A DNA stretch of 64,000 nucleotides, taken from the NCBI GenBank assembly GCA_007449985.2, contig VIIQ02000587.1:124001-188000 (forward strand), given 5' to 3'. Position numbers and translations under genes: made by a program. How positions within the stretch are numbered: the first letter of the stretch is position 1; each line of letters opens with the position of its first letter. The notes under the pieces were generated by a model that was given only the letters and a program-made list of their open reading frames with translations, was not told where the DNA came from and searched no databases. Of the stretch, positions 36,497 through 47,050 are shown in pieces. The stretch is from Desmodesmus armatus. Its lineage: Eukaryota; Chlorophyta; Chlorophyceae; Sphaeropleales; Scenedesmaceae.

Positions 36497-39400
36497 CAGC
36501 AGCGTGACATTGTGCACAGCAAAGTGGCATGCAAAGTCATGGATGCAGTGTGCAGGGGCCGGGCTGGTACTGGTGGCCGGCCATGCAGACAACGTGTTTG
36601 CGTGTTTGGCTTGGTACAGTGCATTACAGCGCTGTCCAGTGCAGGGAGCTGTACAGAGATTGAGTGTGCTCTGTCTGAGTCGCTTGTATGAGCAGTGTTG
36701 ATGAACAATTTGTAGACATGTTGTGCTTGGGTCTCTGGCAGCTGCCATTGGGATATTGATTGTGAAGTTGTTGAGCAAGGAAGGTGTTGAGCAAGGATGG
36801 GGCGTTGATTGGCGGACAATGTTGTGTGCAGTGGCCAGCAGTACAGCTGATGTTGGTTGGTTCCTGTTGCGGCACACTGCAATTTGAGGTGGAGGTTTTC
36901 TCCTCTTGTTTTTCCTCCCGTTCCCTGTGTCTGTTTGCGTGCTTGGCGCTAAGCACCGCTCCCATGCATCTGAGGGTTGCTGCCAGCTGTGGCAGGTTGT
37001 TGCTCTCAAGGTTGAGTGCACAGCTGTGTAGTGTCTATCAAGGTGCACTGGCCACGGTGGTTTCGTGCTGGCTGGGTGGCTGGATGGCTGCCACATGACC
37101 GACCTGTTGTGCAGGTTGCGTGGGCTGGCCAGGGGCTTGTTCGACGCCAGTTGCACACAGGCATGATGCAGCAATCCATTCTTGCTGAATGCACGTGCCT
37201 GGTACAGGTGAAGCACACATTGCATGGAGTACGTGATGCGTGTCTATGCACAAGCAGGCACCAAGTGCCGCCTCAGCTCGCCAAGTCCCCCAGCAATGGA
37301 GCCTGTGCACGGGTGTGTCGCCAAGACTGGCCCGCGACGTCCTTCAGGCTGCGGCCCTTGTTTCTGTTTGAGGCATGCAGGTAGTGCATGATGAAATAAG
37401 CTGTATGGTATGGTTGGGCTCCCTGAGATGTCCGTGCTGTGTCACCCTTGGCAAAGCCTTGTGGATGGTGCAGTGTGTTGTACGTGCATGCCCTGAGCAG
37501 TCCTGATGTACATTGTTGGCTCCTGTTATGGCCTGTGGAGTTTTGGCTCCAGCATTCGTCCCTTGTACTACATGACGGGCGGTGGAATGACCTGTGTGTG
37601 TCGGAAGGGTTTGTCAGGTGGCCCTCCCTGACAGCATCTGTGTGCTGGTAGGGTGTTGGGCTGGTGAAGTGTCTTGATCTAGGTCTGGTCTCTCTATCCT
37701 GTACTCCATCCTCCTATGCACTGATCACCTCACCCATTTTGTGCTGGCAGGCAGGTTTGAATGGTGCAGTTGACAGGTCTGCAGCATGGAGTGCTTGGCA
37801 TCGACACGGCAGGACCCTCTCTATGGTTGTGACATGACCCTGGCTGCATGCATGCGTGAGTTGCTTGTGCTTTACCTCAGCTTTCACGTGTTGTTCTCTT
37901 TTTGCTGGCTGCACTTTCAAGCTGCTGTGAGCTGACAGCCGCTGAGATTATTTCATCCTGGTGGCGTGAGCACTGCTGTCTCAGCAGTGAGCGGCGGTTG
38001 CCCCACTGCAACATGACAGCATACTCCTCTTTGTGGCGGCAGGACGTCGCGAACAGCAGCTGACACTGCACCCTCCCTTTGCCCCTTGCAGCAGCTTGTC
38101 TTTCTGCAGCAGGAGGATGGTGGCTTGCGAGCAGCACCGCTGCCAGCTTTTGGTTGTACTGGCAGGGTAGCACAGCACTGGACATGTGTGTGTTGCAGGG
38201 TCGAGCTGTGGCTGTCTCTAGCATGCAGTTGAGCTGACCTGTTGTGTTTCATGCCATGCACAGTTTGCTCTGGTGTACTGGCCGTGTGTACCTCTTAGGT
38301 GTGAAGGTTTGGCAATATGCGGGGCTGTTGGCTGGCGGTGTTTCCGGTATTTTGGGGCAGTGTTTCATCCACTTGTCAGTGCCAAGGCTGCAGTGTTAGA
38401 CTTGTGCACCCTCATCTTTCAAGGGGCTGCCTGCCTTTTCTGAAAGACAAGAGCCCTGTGGGGAGATGGGTTCAGAGGGTCACAGACGCTTTCGGGGGCG
38501 GGGTGGGTTTTGCTGTGTTGTCCTTATCTTGGGTTGAGGCGTGTTGTTGACACATGAGTTGCATCCAGCAGGTACATGTCATGATGACCAGTTGTTGTTG
38601 TGAGCACCCCCAAGGTGAACTTGGTTCTAACCTTGGTTCTACAAGCTTGCTGAGGCAGGACCACCTTACAGCCAGTCTAGGTGTTGCATTAGCGTAGTTT
38701 GCCGCCCCAGGGCTGGCAACACCCTCTGTGGGGTGTGGCATTGCTTTGTCACGCCAACTTGAAGTGCAAGCGGTTGGCCCAGTGGCTTTCGACCTGGCGT
38801 ACGATGCAAGCAGCCAACAGCATGTGGTCGCGTTCATGTGTCACAGCACATGCAGCGAGCCTGTCTGTACATTACATATGGTCAAAGCTGCTCCTCGGCT
38901 ACAGGATGTCACCGCATGAGTGCCGGTGGCCACTTTAGGGGAAGCATATGGGTCAACCCACCCATGGCAAACCCTTTACTCTTACTGCTGGGGGTTTGTT
39001 TGCGACAGCATGTTGTTCAGGGCGCTTCAGTGAGTCAGGATTTCAGCGCATGATGTTGTGGCGGGGTGCACACTGCCGTGGCTGGTCCACGGTGTTGGAG
39101 GACTGTAGGGAGCCCCTGGTTTGCAGGCAACACCGCAGAGGTGGTGCCACTGCGCCCAAGCCAGATGTCTCCTCACCCAAACATTGGGTGCAGTGCAGCC
39201 TGACAGGCCACTTGCGAGAGACACGTTGAGTTAGGCATCTGAGGGCAGAACAGCATGTGTTGTTGGATTTGGTTCGAAAGTTGACTGGTTAGCAAGTGGG
39301 CCCAGCAGTTGACCGCTGGAGACTCCATAGTGTAGACCTAAACTACAACGGGCAGGTGCAGATTCACTAGTGCAGTAGTACCTTTGTATGGCGTATCAAG

Positions 39401-40067
39401 ACAAACATAAGCTTGCCTCCTGGTGATACCCAGAGCTGGACTTGTGGCTGGGGGTGTTGCCTAGGTGGTCTTTGGCTGGAAATGTTACCAGCTCCTGCAG
39501 TGGGCTACAGGGTTGTCAGTGAGTGTGTGAGTAGGCAACAGCCCTGCATGATTGATAGGGCTGTTGGAGAGCCTCCATGGGGCAGTCATCAATCCTACTG
39601 TGTTTGTGGGTCACGTTGCCTGTTGTATCCAAGAGGCGACGATATGCGTCAGCCTGGCTGTATCCGTACAAATCAAGCGATTTTGCAGTGTAACCAACCT
39701 GGTTAACAGCACTGTGCAACTTGTGCAGGTCCAAAGCGCTGGTAGGTGGATGCGTCCCTTGTCAGTGTGTCACTGCACTGGGGCAGGATATCAGTCAGCA
39801 CTGCCGCCCAGGTGTAAGGTGCCGCACTTCCTAGAGCACCTTGGCCATGCAAATGCCATTTGCAGTGACTCACAATATGCGCATGGTATGTTGAGCTTCA
39901 AACACCAAACCCGCATGATAAACCCAGGGCTTGATGATGCGGCAGGAACACGTGATGCTTTCTCCACAAGAGGCAGACTGCGGCAACAGCACCAGTCATC
40001 AAAGGGCGAGTGGGGACCTATCAAGCAGTTCAAAGTTCAACTTCGCAGGCTGTGATGAAACCAGTCG
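36497..40067. other. 3.6 kb convergent gap without a recognised gene
   Basis: It lies between the ends of the F-box/LRR gene and the coiled-coil gene. Open frames on both strands lack domains, consistent phases or exon-like structure. TGTAA occurs at about 39689 and 39811, far from the F-box stop. A very long 3' UTR, a non-coding transcript or decayed sequence would all fit. A short direct repeat (ccttggttcta) lies near 38620-38640. Confidence 0.45.
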
Positions 40068-41579
40068 TTATGTCTGGTGCTCATCAACATGCTGTTGCTG
40101 TTGCCAGTCAGCTATGCTGCAGTGCACAAACATGCGGAAGCTGTCAGCCTGCAGCTGCCCCAGCCTCTGAACGAGGCCTGCATACGCCCCACATGCCACA
40201 CCCAGCCCTGGTGCTTCATCAACCGATCCTTGGCTGTCCCTCGAGCTGCCTCTGCCGCACTGATCCACTCCAGCGACATCAAGCATGTCCTGCAACTGCT
40301 TCAGCACAGCCTGTGCGTCCTGCTCTGTACAGCTGCCCTCACACGCCTCTACTGCTGCTCTGCTGGCTGCAGTCTGCTGGGCCACAGCATGCGACTGTGC
40401 TCGTTGCTGCTGCTCAGCTGCAAGCTGCAGCTCTACTGCCTGCTGTGCCACAGCACTGAGTGCCAGGTGCTCGGCATCATCATGGGACTGCAGCAGCTCG
40501 GCAAGGCGAGAGGCCTGCTGGTGTGCTGCTTCCATGACTGATGTAAGCTGCAGGACTGATTCGATCTCTACCTGCGTGCTGCTCAACTGCCTGTGAAGCT
40601 GCTGTGCTGCTGTTTGGGACGCTTGCGTACGCTTGACCACATCTTGCAGAGCTTTCTGTTTGTCCAAGTTGCTGCAGGTGGCAGCAAGAATCATGGCATG
40701 ACATAGTCACTGCACAGGAAGACATCTCATTAGCCAGGGGAAGCCGTTGCAGCTGGGTGTTGCAAACACCTGTTGCTGAAGGTTTCAATCAGCCAGTGAG
40801 AGGTGCTTGATTGAAAGATAGCATTGTACAAGCCTTGCTTTCCCTGCTGGTACTGTGACCTGGTTGCGAATAAGTCTGACCAACCCAACTCAGCTGCAGA
40901 GGCCAACTCACCAAGCATTGATGCTGTCCAGCCTCTGCTTTTGGTGTGTCAACCGCTCCTGCAAGATAACTAGCTGCTTGCTGCTGCTGCTGACACCAGC
41001 AGCGCTCTTGCTGGCCGGCGTGTCTGGTACACTGGCTGTCTTCTGCTTGAGCTGCATAGGAAGGGACAAGGCACACATGGTCAGCACACTGTGCTTGCAA
41101 CGCCGCCAGCTTCTGCCTGTCCCTTGTCTTAAGCCTCTCAACCGCACCTGCTGCTGAATATTCTCCAGCTCTTCCTGTATCTGTCGGGCCAGTTGATTTT
41201 CTTGATCGGCCTGTTCACAACAGCATGCACACCACATTTCAGCAGTTGAGCCTGTCATGTTTGCTTAGGCCATACCTGTTTGTAGCACGTTAGCAAGTGG
41301 AATATCACAGATTTTCACAGCAATCACGGGGTGTACCTTGGTTTTGTGCAGCCTGATTTGACCCTCCAACCATGCTCTGCCGCTGCCTGCCCCATCGTCA
41401 CCTACTGCTGCCCTGCCTCTCCGGACCTGCAGCAGACCAATCGCTTGCAAGCTGTGACTTCTGAATGAGTTTATTGTTTATTGTGTCCAACAAGCACATG
41501 CGTAGAGCTATCCCACCAGCAGAGCTTGTAGGTCAGCATTCTGCCGCTTCAGCTGCTCTATCAAGGCCCGGTCACCCAT
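40068..41579 (-). CDS. Coiled-coil protein of unknown function, 319 residues, 5 exons
   Basis: Exons 41579-41517, 41426-41337, 41210-41148, 41051-40912 and 40671-40068 join in phase. The protein starts MGDRALIEQLKRQNADLQAL. It has heptad-like helices in ADQENQLARQIQEELENIQQ, QLVILQERLTHQKQRLDSIN and a long Ala/Gln/Leu-rich stretch (about residues 125-255) with SVLQLTSVMEAAHQQASRLA. A Gly/Ser-rich segment and a second helix (YAGLVQRLGQLQADSFRMF) end the protein. No catalytic motif is visible. Coiled coils of this kind are common in cytoskeletal, centriolar or trafficking scaffolds, but nothing here decides between them. Its start faces the methyltransferase-riboflavin kinase gene 295 bases away. 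Confidence 0.75.
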
Positions 41580-41874
41580 GTCAGCTGCTTTGTTTGTCGT
41601 TCAGGGGGAAAGGGGATGAGCAAAAAGCCTTTGTTGATGTTGGGCATGAACCATGAGGTGGCGTGCCTTGATGGCCGTGACTGATCCAGAATCCTGTGCC
41701 AAAGTCAAACATCTCCCTCAAGTGATCACTGCACGAAACCCGTTGCTGTCAGCGCCCGCATCTCTGGATGTGACGTGATACATTGGCCTGACACAGTGGC
41801 ACTCATCCAGCAAGAGCAGACGTAAGGGCAGCTCTTGCACACACAAGCACTGATCAGCAGATCAGCAGTCAGCA
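41580..41874. promoter_or_regulatory. Short divergent promoter region (295 bases)
   Basis: The coiled-coil gene (minus) and the methyltransferase-riboflavin kinase gene (plus) start at either side. With so little space the two genes probably share regulatory DNA. No defined element was recognised. Confidence 0.45.
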
Positions 41875-44364
41875 ATGCGAGCCTTACGCTGCACGCATCA
41901 TAGGCATGTTTTGATTCCGTCCCAGTGGTCTGCAGCACGGCGGGTGAGCCGAATGTAGGCAGCCTGTCGGTTGTTGAGGTCACTTGCCAGGCTGGCAAAT
42001 CACAAGCAGTGTGTCTGCTGCGCAGTGCCGCAAGATCTGTCGTGGCTCCTCTGCTAACCCAGACAGCACAGTGACTTCGAATGCCAAAAGCTTTGGCGAT
42101 CCAAGCACTGTCCAGAAGTTTGTGCAGCCTCTGCCAGCTGAGATAGAACAGGTGTGTCACGGGCGGTCCCTCACTATGTTGATGCTGTACGTAGTATGCA
42201 GGGTGCAGACCCTCCCCCAGCATGCAAGGCATATCAAATCTCTTCTTGCATTGCGCAGTCGCGATCATTGACTTCCGCTGAGGCAATTCCGCTGCCTGTT
42301 GCAGAGGCTGGCAACCATTGTGTCTCTCATCCCTGCGCTGGGGCCGAGCACCCGCCTCCTGGACGTAGGCTCAGGCACAGGCTGCCTCATACCACACCTT
42401 CAGTCCCGGGGGTAGCCGACATCACCGCAGTTGACCTATCAGCTGCCATGTTGGAGCAGCTAGCAGCTCGGTTTCCTGCGCCTAGTGTCTGTGGCAATGA
42501 ACCAGGTGAGGCCAGCAGTGCAGCACAGATGGCTCCTTCTGGTGCTGGGGCCAAAGCCGGACGCGCTCGCACATGCCACTTGCACAGCCAGCCGCATGCG
42601 CTTGTAACATCAATTGGTAGGTTCTAACCAACCCAGCATTGTATGCATGCAAGAGCGGCACACCACCAACTCAGCACAGCGAGCCTTGCTGAGTACGGTA
42701 GACTGCAAAGTGAGTTGCTGACCCAAGTTGACGTGCTGAGAGCCGCAACGCACATGCCCCACCCTGCCCTGCTGGCAGGCGTGCGCACATGGTGTGGCGA
42801 TTTCCTGCAGCTGCCACCCTACCTGGGCTCAGCCCATGCCATCACCATGAATGCAGTGTTTGGGAACTTGCCAGACCCCAGGGAGGCCCTGCTCAAAGCC
42901 GCCCTGCTGCTACAGCCTGGCGGTTACATACTGATTAGTCATCCCATGGGCAGGGCATGGCACACGCAGCTCCACAGAGACGCACCGGACACTGTGCCTC
43001 ATGAGCTGCCTGACAAGGCCACCTTGCAGCAGCTGATTACAGGACTGCCACTGCAGCTTGTGGACTTCAGGGATGAAAAGGAACTGTATGCAGCTGTGCT
43101 GCAGGTAGGGTTGTGCAGGGTTGTGTTTGGTGTGACTTTGGAGTTCAATGTGTAAGGACCGCTCGGCAACAACTCACCTCAACTGGGCTGCTAGGCTACA
43201 TAACACACTGAAACACAGGCAGTACTCACAAGGGATCTCATACTGCCTTTCATGCTGATCATGACAGTGTGGGTTGTAATGCAGTGCAGAGCCTGATGCA
43301 GACACAGCATGCGTTTGCACACATGGCTTCTTGCTAATCCTCAGTACCTGATGTCTCCTTGTTTGTGCAGGTGCCGCCGGGCTACCGCTTTGCGTCAGCA
43401 CCAATGCAACTTGAAAGCACAGTCGTCACTGGCTTTGGACGTGGCAGCAGGCAGCTAGGAGTCCCAACAGCCAACATGGACCCAGGGCCTCTGGAGCAGC
43501 AGCTGCAGCAGCTGCCGCAGGGGGTCTACTTTGGCTGGGCACAGCTAGACCCGCCTGAGGGTTCAGCAGCAGTGGATGCTGCAGTGCACAAGATGGTCAT
43601 GAATGTGGGACGGCGGCCCACTGTCAACACAGGTGGGGGCTCAAGGAGAGCAGACTGCCCTTTTTCTGCGGCAGTGTGGGGGGACGTTTGACCAGTGAAC
43701 ACATGTGAGGGGCTTTGTAGGTGGTACTGAGGCACTGTGTGGTGCTGTTGGACCAGTCAACTGGAACCTCGTGATGCAACCTATTGACAGGATACCCGAT
43801 GCTCGCCTTTGACAGTTAGCAGTGTTGCCGCTGACCTTTCGATGGCAGCCAGCAGACCCAGCAACAATGGACTGTGGTGAAAGCTCCACCCGGCAAAGCA
43901 CGCACTGGTAACATGCCATTTTGCTGCTGCGCTGATTTGCCAACATGGTGGCTGAATGTGCGCCTTGTGAGCTCAGTACGTTGATCAGTATGCCAGCATA
44001 TGTGTGCTCCGCTGCCCAACTCATGCAACACAGTATTTTCAAGCCTACGCAGCACCTCAGTACACAGTACATGTTGCACTTGTTCAACGGGAGTATTTTA
44101 CAGGACTGGGCATTTCTGATGTGTGCTGCAGGTGATGAGGGCCCCACCATTGAGGTTCACATCCTGCACAAGTACAGTCAAGAGGAGTTCTATGGCGCCC
44201 AGCTGCGCGTGGTGGTGTCAGGCTTCATCCGACCTGAGATCAAATTTGCAGGGTTGCCGCAGCTGCTGGCGAGAATCAAGGCAGACATAGGCATTGCCAA
44301 GGCCCAGTTGGATGAGCCAGAAGCAGCAGCACTGCGCTTGAGTGACCGATTCAAAAAGGTTTAA
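41875..44364 (+). CDS. Methyltransferase-riboflavin kinase fusion, about 405 residues, 6 exons, with a frameshift
   Basis: Exons 41875-41943, 42026-42151, 42305-42505, 42779-43104, 43371-43632 and 44132-44364. Residues 1-45 are Arg/Ser/His-rich (MRALRCTHHRHVLIPSQW start), like an organelle transit peptide. Residues about 66-235 resemble a class I SAM methyltransferase: motif I RLLDVGSGTGCLIPHL, then VADITAVDLSAAMLEQLA, NAVFGNLPDPREALLKAALL and LQPGGYILISHP. Residues about 245-395 are riboflavin kinase: TVVTGFGRGSRQLGVPTANM, QGVYFGWAQL, MVMNVGRRPTVNTG, TIEVHILHKYSQEEFYGAQL and VVSGFIRPEIKFAGL. The kinase makes FMN from riboflavin and ATP. A run of five G at 42408-42412 puts the frame out by one base between motif I and VADITAVDL, giving a TAG at 42413. 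One extra base restores a perfect match, so either an assembly error or a recent disabling mutation is present. The methyltransferase substrate is unknown. Confidence 0.85.
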
Positions 44365-44463
44365 CACTGCTCACACAACTGTACAATGGCAACTTTCATG
44401 TGTGGTGGCAACTGACAACAACCCTCCCACCCGTCATCCTCAGAAGCGCACAAGGATTGAAGG

Positions 44464-47050
44464 CTATACCATGCTGTTGACATAGTCATCATGTAGTTTC
44501 TGCACAGGCACCACAACGAAACACACGTTGGTGAAAGCCCACACCTGGACGTGATCATCTTTGAAGCATGTGGACGCAAAGGCTTTGACTGATGTTGGCA
44601 AGCTGCACATGACTGTGTTAGGGTGAGGGGTCCAAGGCTTCTGGCCTTGCAAGAAGTCAGTGTGTGCTGTTCATGCCAAGCAGCAAGCAAGGAAAATGAG
44701 CCTCCAGATACATGGCGCCTTTCAAAACACCCCCCTTGCAGCCAATATGTGTGTGAAAGGTACACCAGGTGATGCCAAAGTGTTCCTTCAACCTGATTTT
44801 GACTCAAAACTGCCCGCGATATCACCTTCCATTCTCTGCTCACCTGTGCGGCTGACTCTTTTCTGCCCTGCTGCACCAAAGCTATCTGCTGCTGGGACCC
44901 TGGGCCAGAGGGCGGCGGGTGGTTGCTGCCCTGGTGTTCAGAGTGATATGGTGGGGACATAATCCCTGACAATGAGGTTGCTGCTGATCGTTGCATGCTT
45001 AGCCGTGTGCCGGGGTCTTCATGCCCTGCCTGCTGCTGCTGGGTTGTCAGGAGTTGTATCACCTCCTGCTTTGCTGCTGTCTCCTCCACAGTAGGCATGT
45101 CAAAGTGGTCGAGGTATGCCACCAGGGCTGTCATAACGACAGAGGATACCAACAGTGCCGTGACACCCATGGACCACATAACCTGCAGGCGACAAACCCC
45201 AGCACAGCTCGCCAGCAAATTCGAACCCACACTCGCCCTGGACCATGACTCATGTATTGTATTATATGACGTCATGTGCTGTGCACTTGCACTTGCAGCA
45301 GTGTGCTGCTGGCAGTCCCTGTCACCTTCTCATTAGCCCTGGCACAGGCTGTTCATGAGACCCTCCGCTCAATCACAGCAGTTGCACATGCGTCAGACTG
45401 AATAAGTATGCTCACCAGTGGAATAAAGAAGTAGAAGAACCTGAGGCCAACTGCATGCAAGACAGGCAATCACACACACATATGTCGCAGTCACACGGCA
45501 GGCTCTCAGCACAAATGTCAAGTGGCACTGCAAGGGCTTTGGCCACACGGCACCTCTGTGTACATGGAGCGTTGCTGACCACGTTTGCAAGGTGCGACCC
45601 ACAACTTTGCACCATGGGTCTGCCTTGGCTTGCAGGAGTGTGGCATGTGTGTGCCCGTGTGTGCTGCTGCTCACCTGTGAAAGCCAGGCCTGCATGTATC
45701 GTCACCCGCTTCGCCTCTGCCACTGTGAGTGTGCCAGGGTTGAAGCGGCTGGTGCAGGCCCTGATGTAAAACCCTGTGTGGACATACAGTCGCACGGACT
45801 GTGCAAAACATATGAAGCCTGCATACAGTGCTCCTAAAGCAGATGCAATGATGGCAATGGCTGGGACCAAGGCTGAACCCTCAAGGTTTCTCATCATCGG
45901 GTCATTCTCCTGCAGTTCCAATGGCATCAGCAGTTGGTGCAGCAGTAATAAGCGTTGCCAGCTGCATGGGAGCTTGGCCTTGGGGTCAATGTGCCTATTT
46001 GATTGTTGTGTTTTATGCAAGTGTGCACACCATGGCATGCCGACGCTGCAGCTTGACGGGCTGCCCAGCCAGACATGCCTACACACACGTTGAATGCTAC
46101 TCATGTGTCAACACTGAGGGGCAAAAACTCTACGGCCTGGCTGCCAGGGAGCCCGTTTGCTTCACAAGGCTGCCATCGCAGCCAATGTCAAACAAGACTC
46201 ACCGCCAGCTCCTGGATGCGACTCATCCTGCCTTCATCAAAGATGACTGTGATGCCTGCACCAGGGAAAAGACAGCAGAATTCAAACAGTGCCCTTGCAC
46301 GATGACCACTTGCAAACAACAAGGAACTTTCCAGTTTGAAGCAGGTACAAGCTGGCAGCACCAGCAGTGCTTGACGGGCACTATACACTCCCTGTGCCTA
46401 ACACACAATTAGCTTGGCCATGGCTGCAGCATGGGCGCACCTGCTGTTGCCATGGCTACACTGATTGTAGCCAGGTAGGTGCATGCTGTCATTGCATTTC
46501 GAGCCTGCTGAACGCCCAAGATAGCGTCCTTCTCGTCTGATGCGCAGGCCTCTGCCCATATGGACCTGGCCAGCTTGCCTGCCTGTGATAGCGTGAGGGT
46601 GGCGTGAGCAAACCCATGAGCGTATGTTGCCTAACTTGGCAAGGTGTTGCTCATGCAGCGATGGCATGGAGCTGGCCCAACCTGCTGGCCCTTTGACATG
46701 TGTCATCACACGGTCAGCATCTACTAGCAGGCAAAGACTCTTGGAAGTGCAACAACGCGCGTGCGCAGTGTACAGTTCCCACACAGTTGGTTTCAAATAG
46801 AACAAGGTCACCACAGCCTGCGCATGCGCATACCTGGAAATAATCATGATAGTCGGGGTTAACCTGCAATCCAGCAGCCATGAAGTGGTGCATCAGAGCT
46901 CCATCCAGTGTGTTGAGCAGTAGCAGCTACAGCAACCAAGCACACCTTGGAACCCCGGCCTCGCAGGAAGAACAGCCAGAAATGGTATGCCAAGAACAGA
47001 CCTAGTGAAAGCACAACCACGACGGCTTCGACAGCCTCACGAGTCGCCAT
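44464..47050 (-). CDS. DUF599 membrane protein, about 371 residues, 8 exons
   Basis: Exons 47050-46946, 46863-46834 (30-base microexon), 46582-46441, 46255-46203, 45909-45675, 45450-45416, 45182-44844 and 44640-44464 join in phase. The first seven match plant DUF599 proteins: an N-terminal membrane span (VVVVLSLGLFLAYHFWLFFL), VNPDYHDYFQ, a helix with KDAILGVQQARNAMTACTYL, a span ALVPAIAIIASALGALYAGF, RFNPGTLTVAEAKRVTIHAG and a last hydrophobic pair (VGLRFFYFFIPL, VMWSMGVTALLVSSVVMTAL). Function is unknown. Beyond the domain lies a Gln/Ser-rich tail of more than 70 residues; plant members are usually near 240 residues. The last exon is weakly supported: the protein may end differently, and a further 45-base intron is possible inside it. 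Confidence 0.78.

Noticed and set aside
36134..37225. 363-residue open frame on the minus strand
   Set aside because: Its inner part is the antisense of LRR codons and the rest runs into the gene-free gap. No domain or splice structure supports it.
44361..45275. 304-residue continuous frame covering the end of the DUF599 gene
   Set aside because: Only the part above 44844 resembles protein; the middle is Cys/His/Trp-rich intron-like translation following a good GTGAGC donor.
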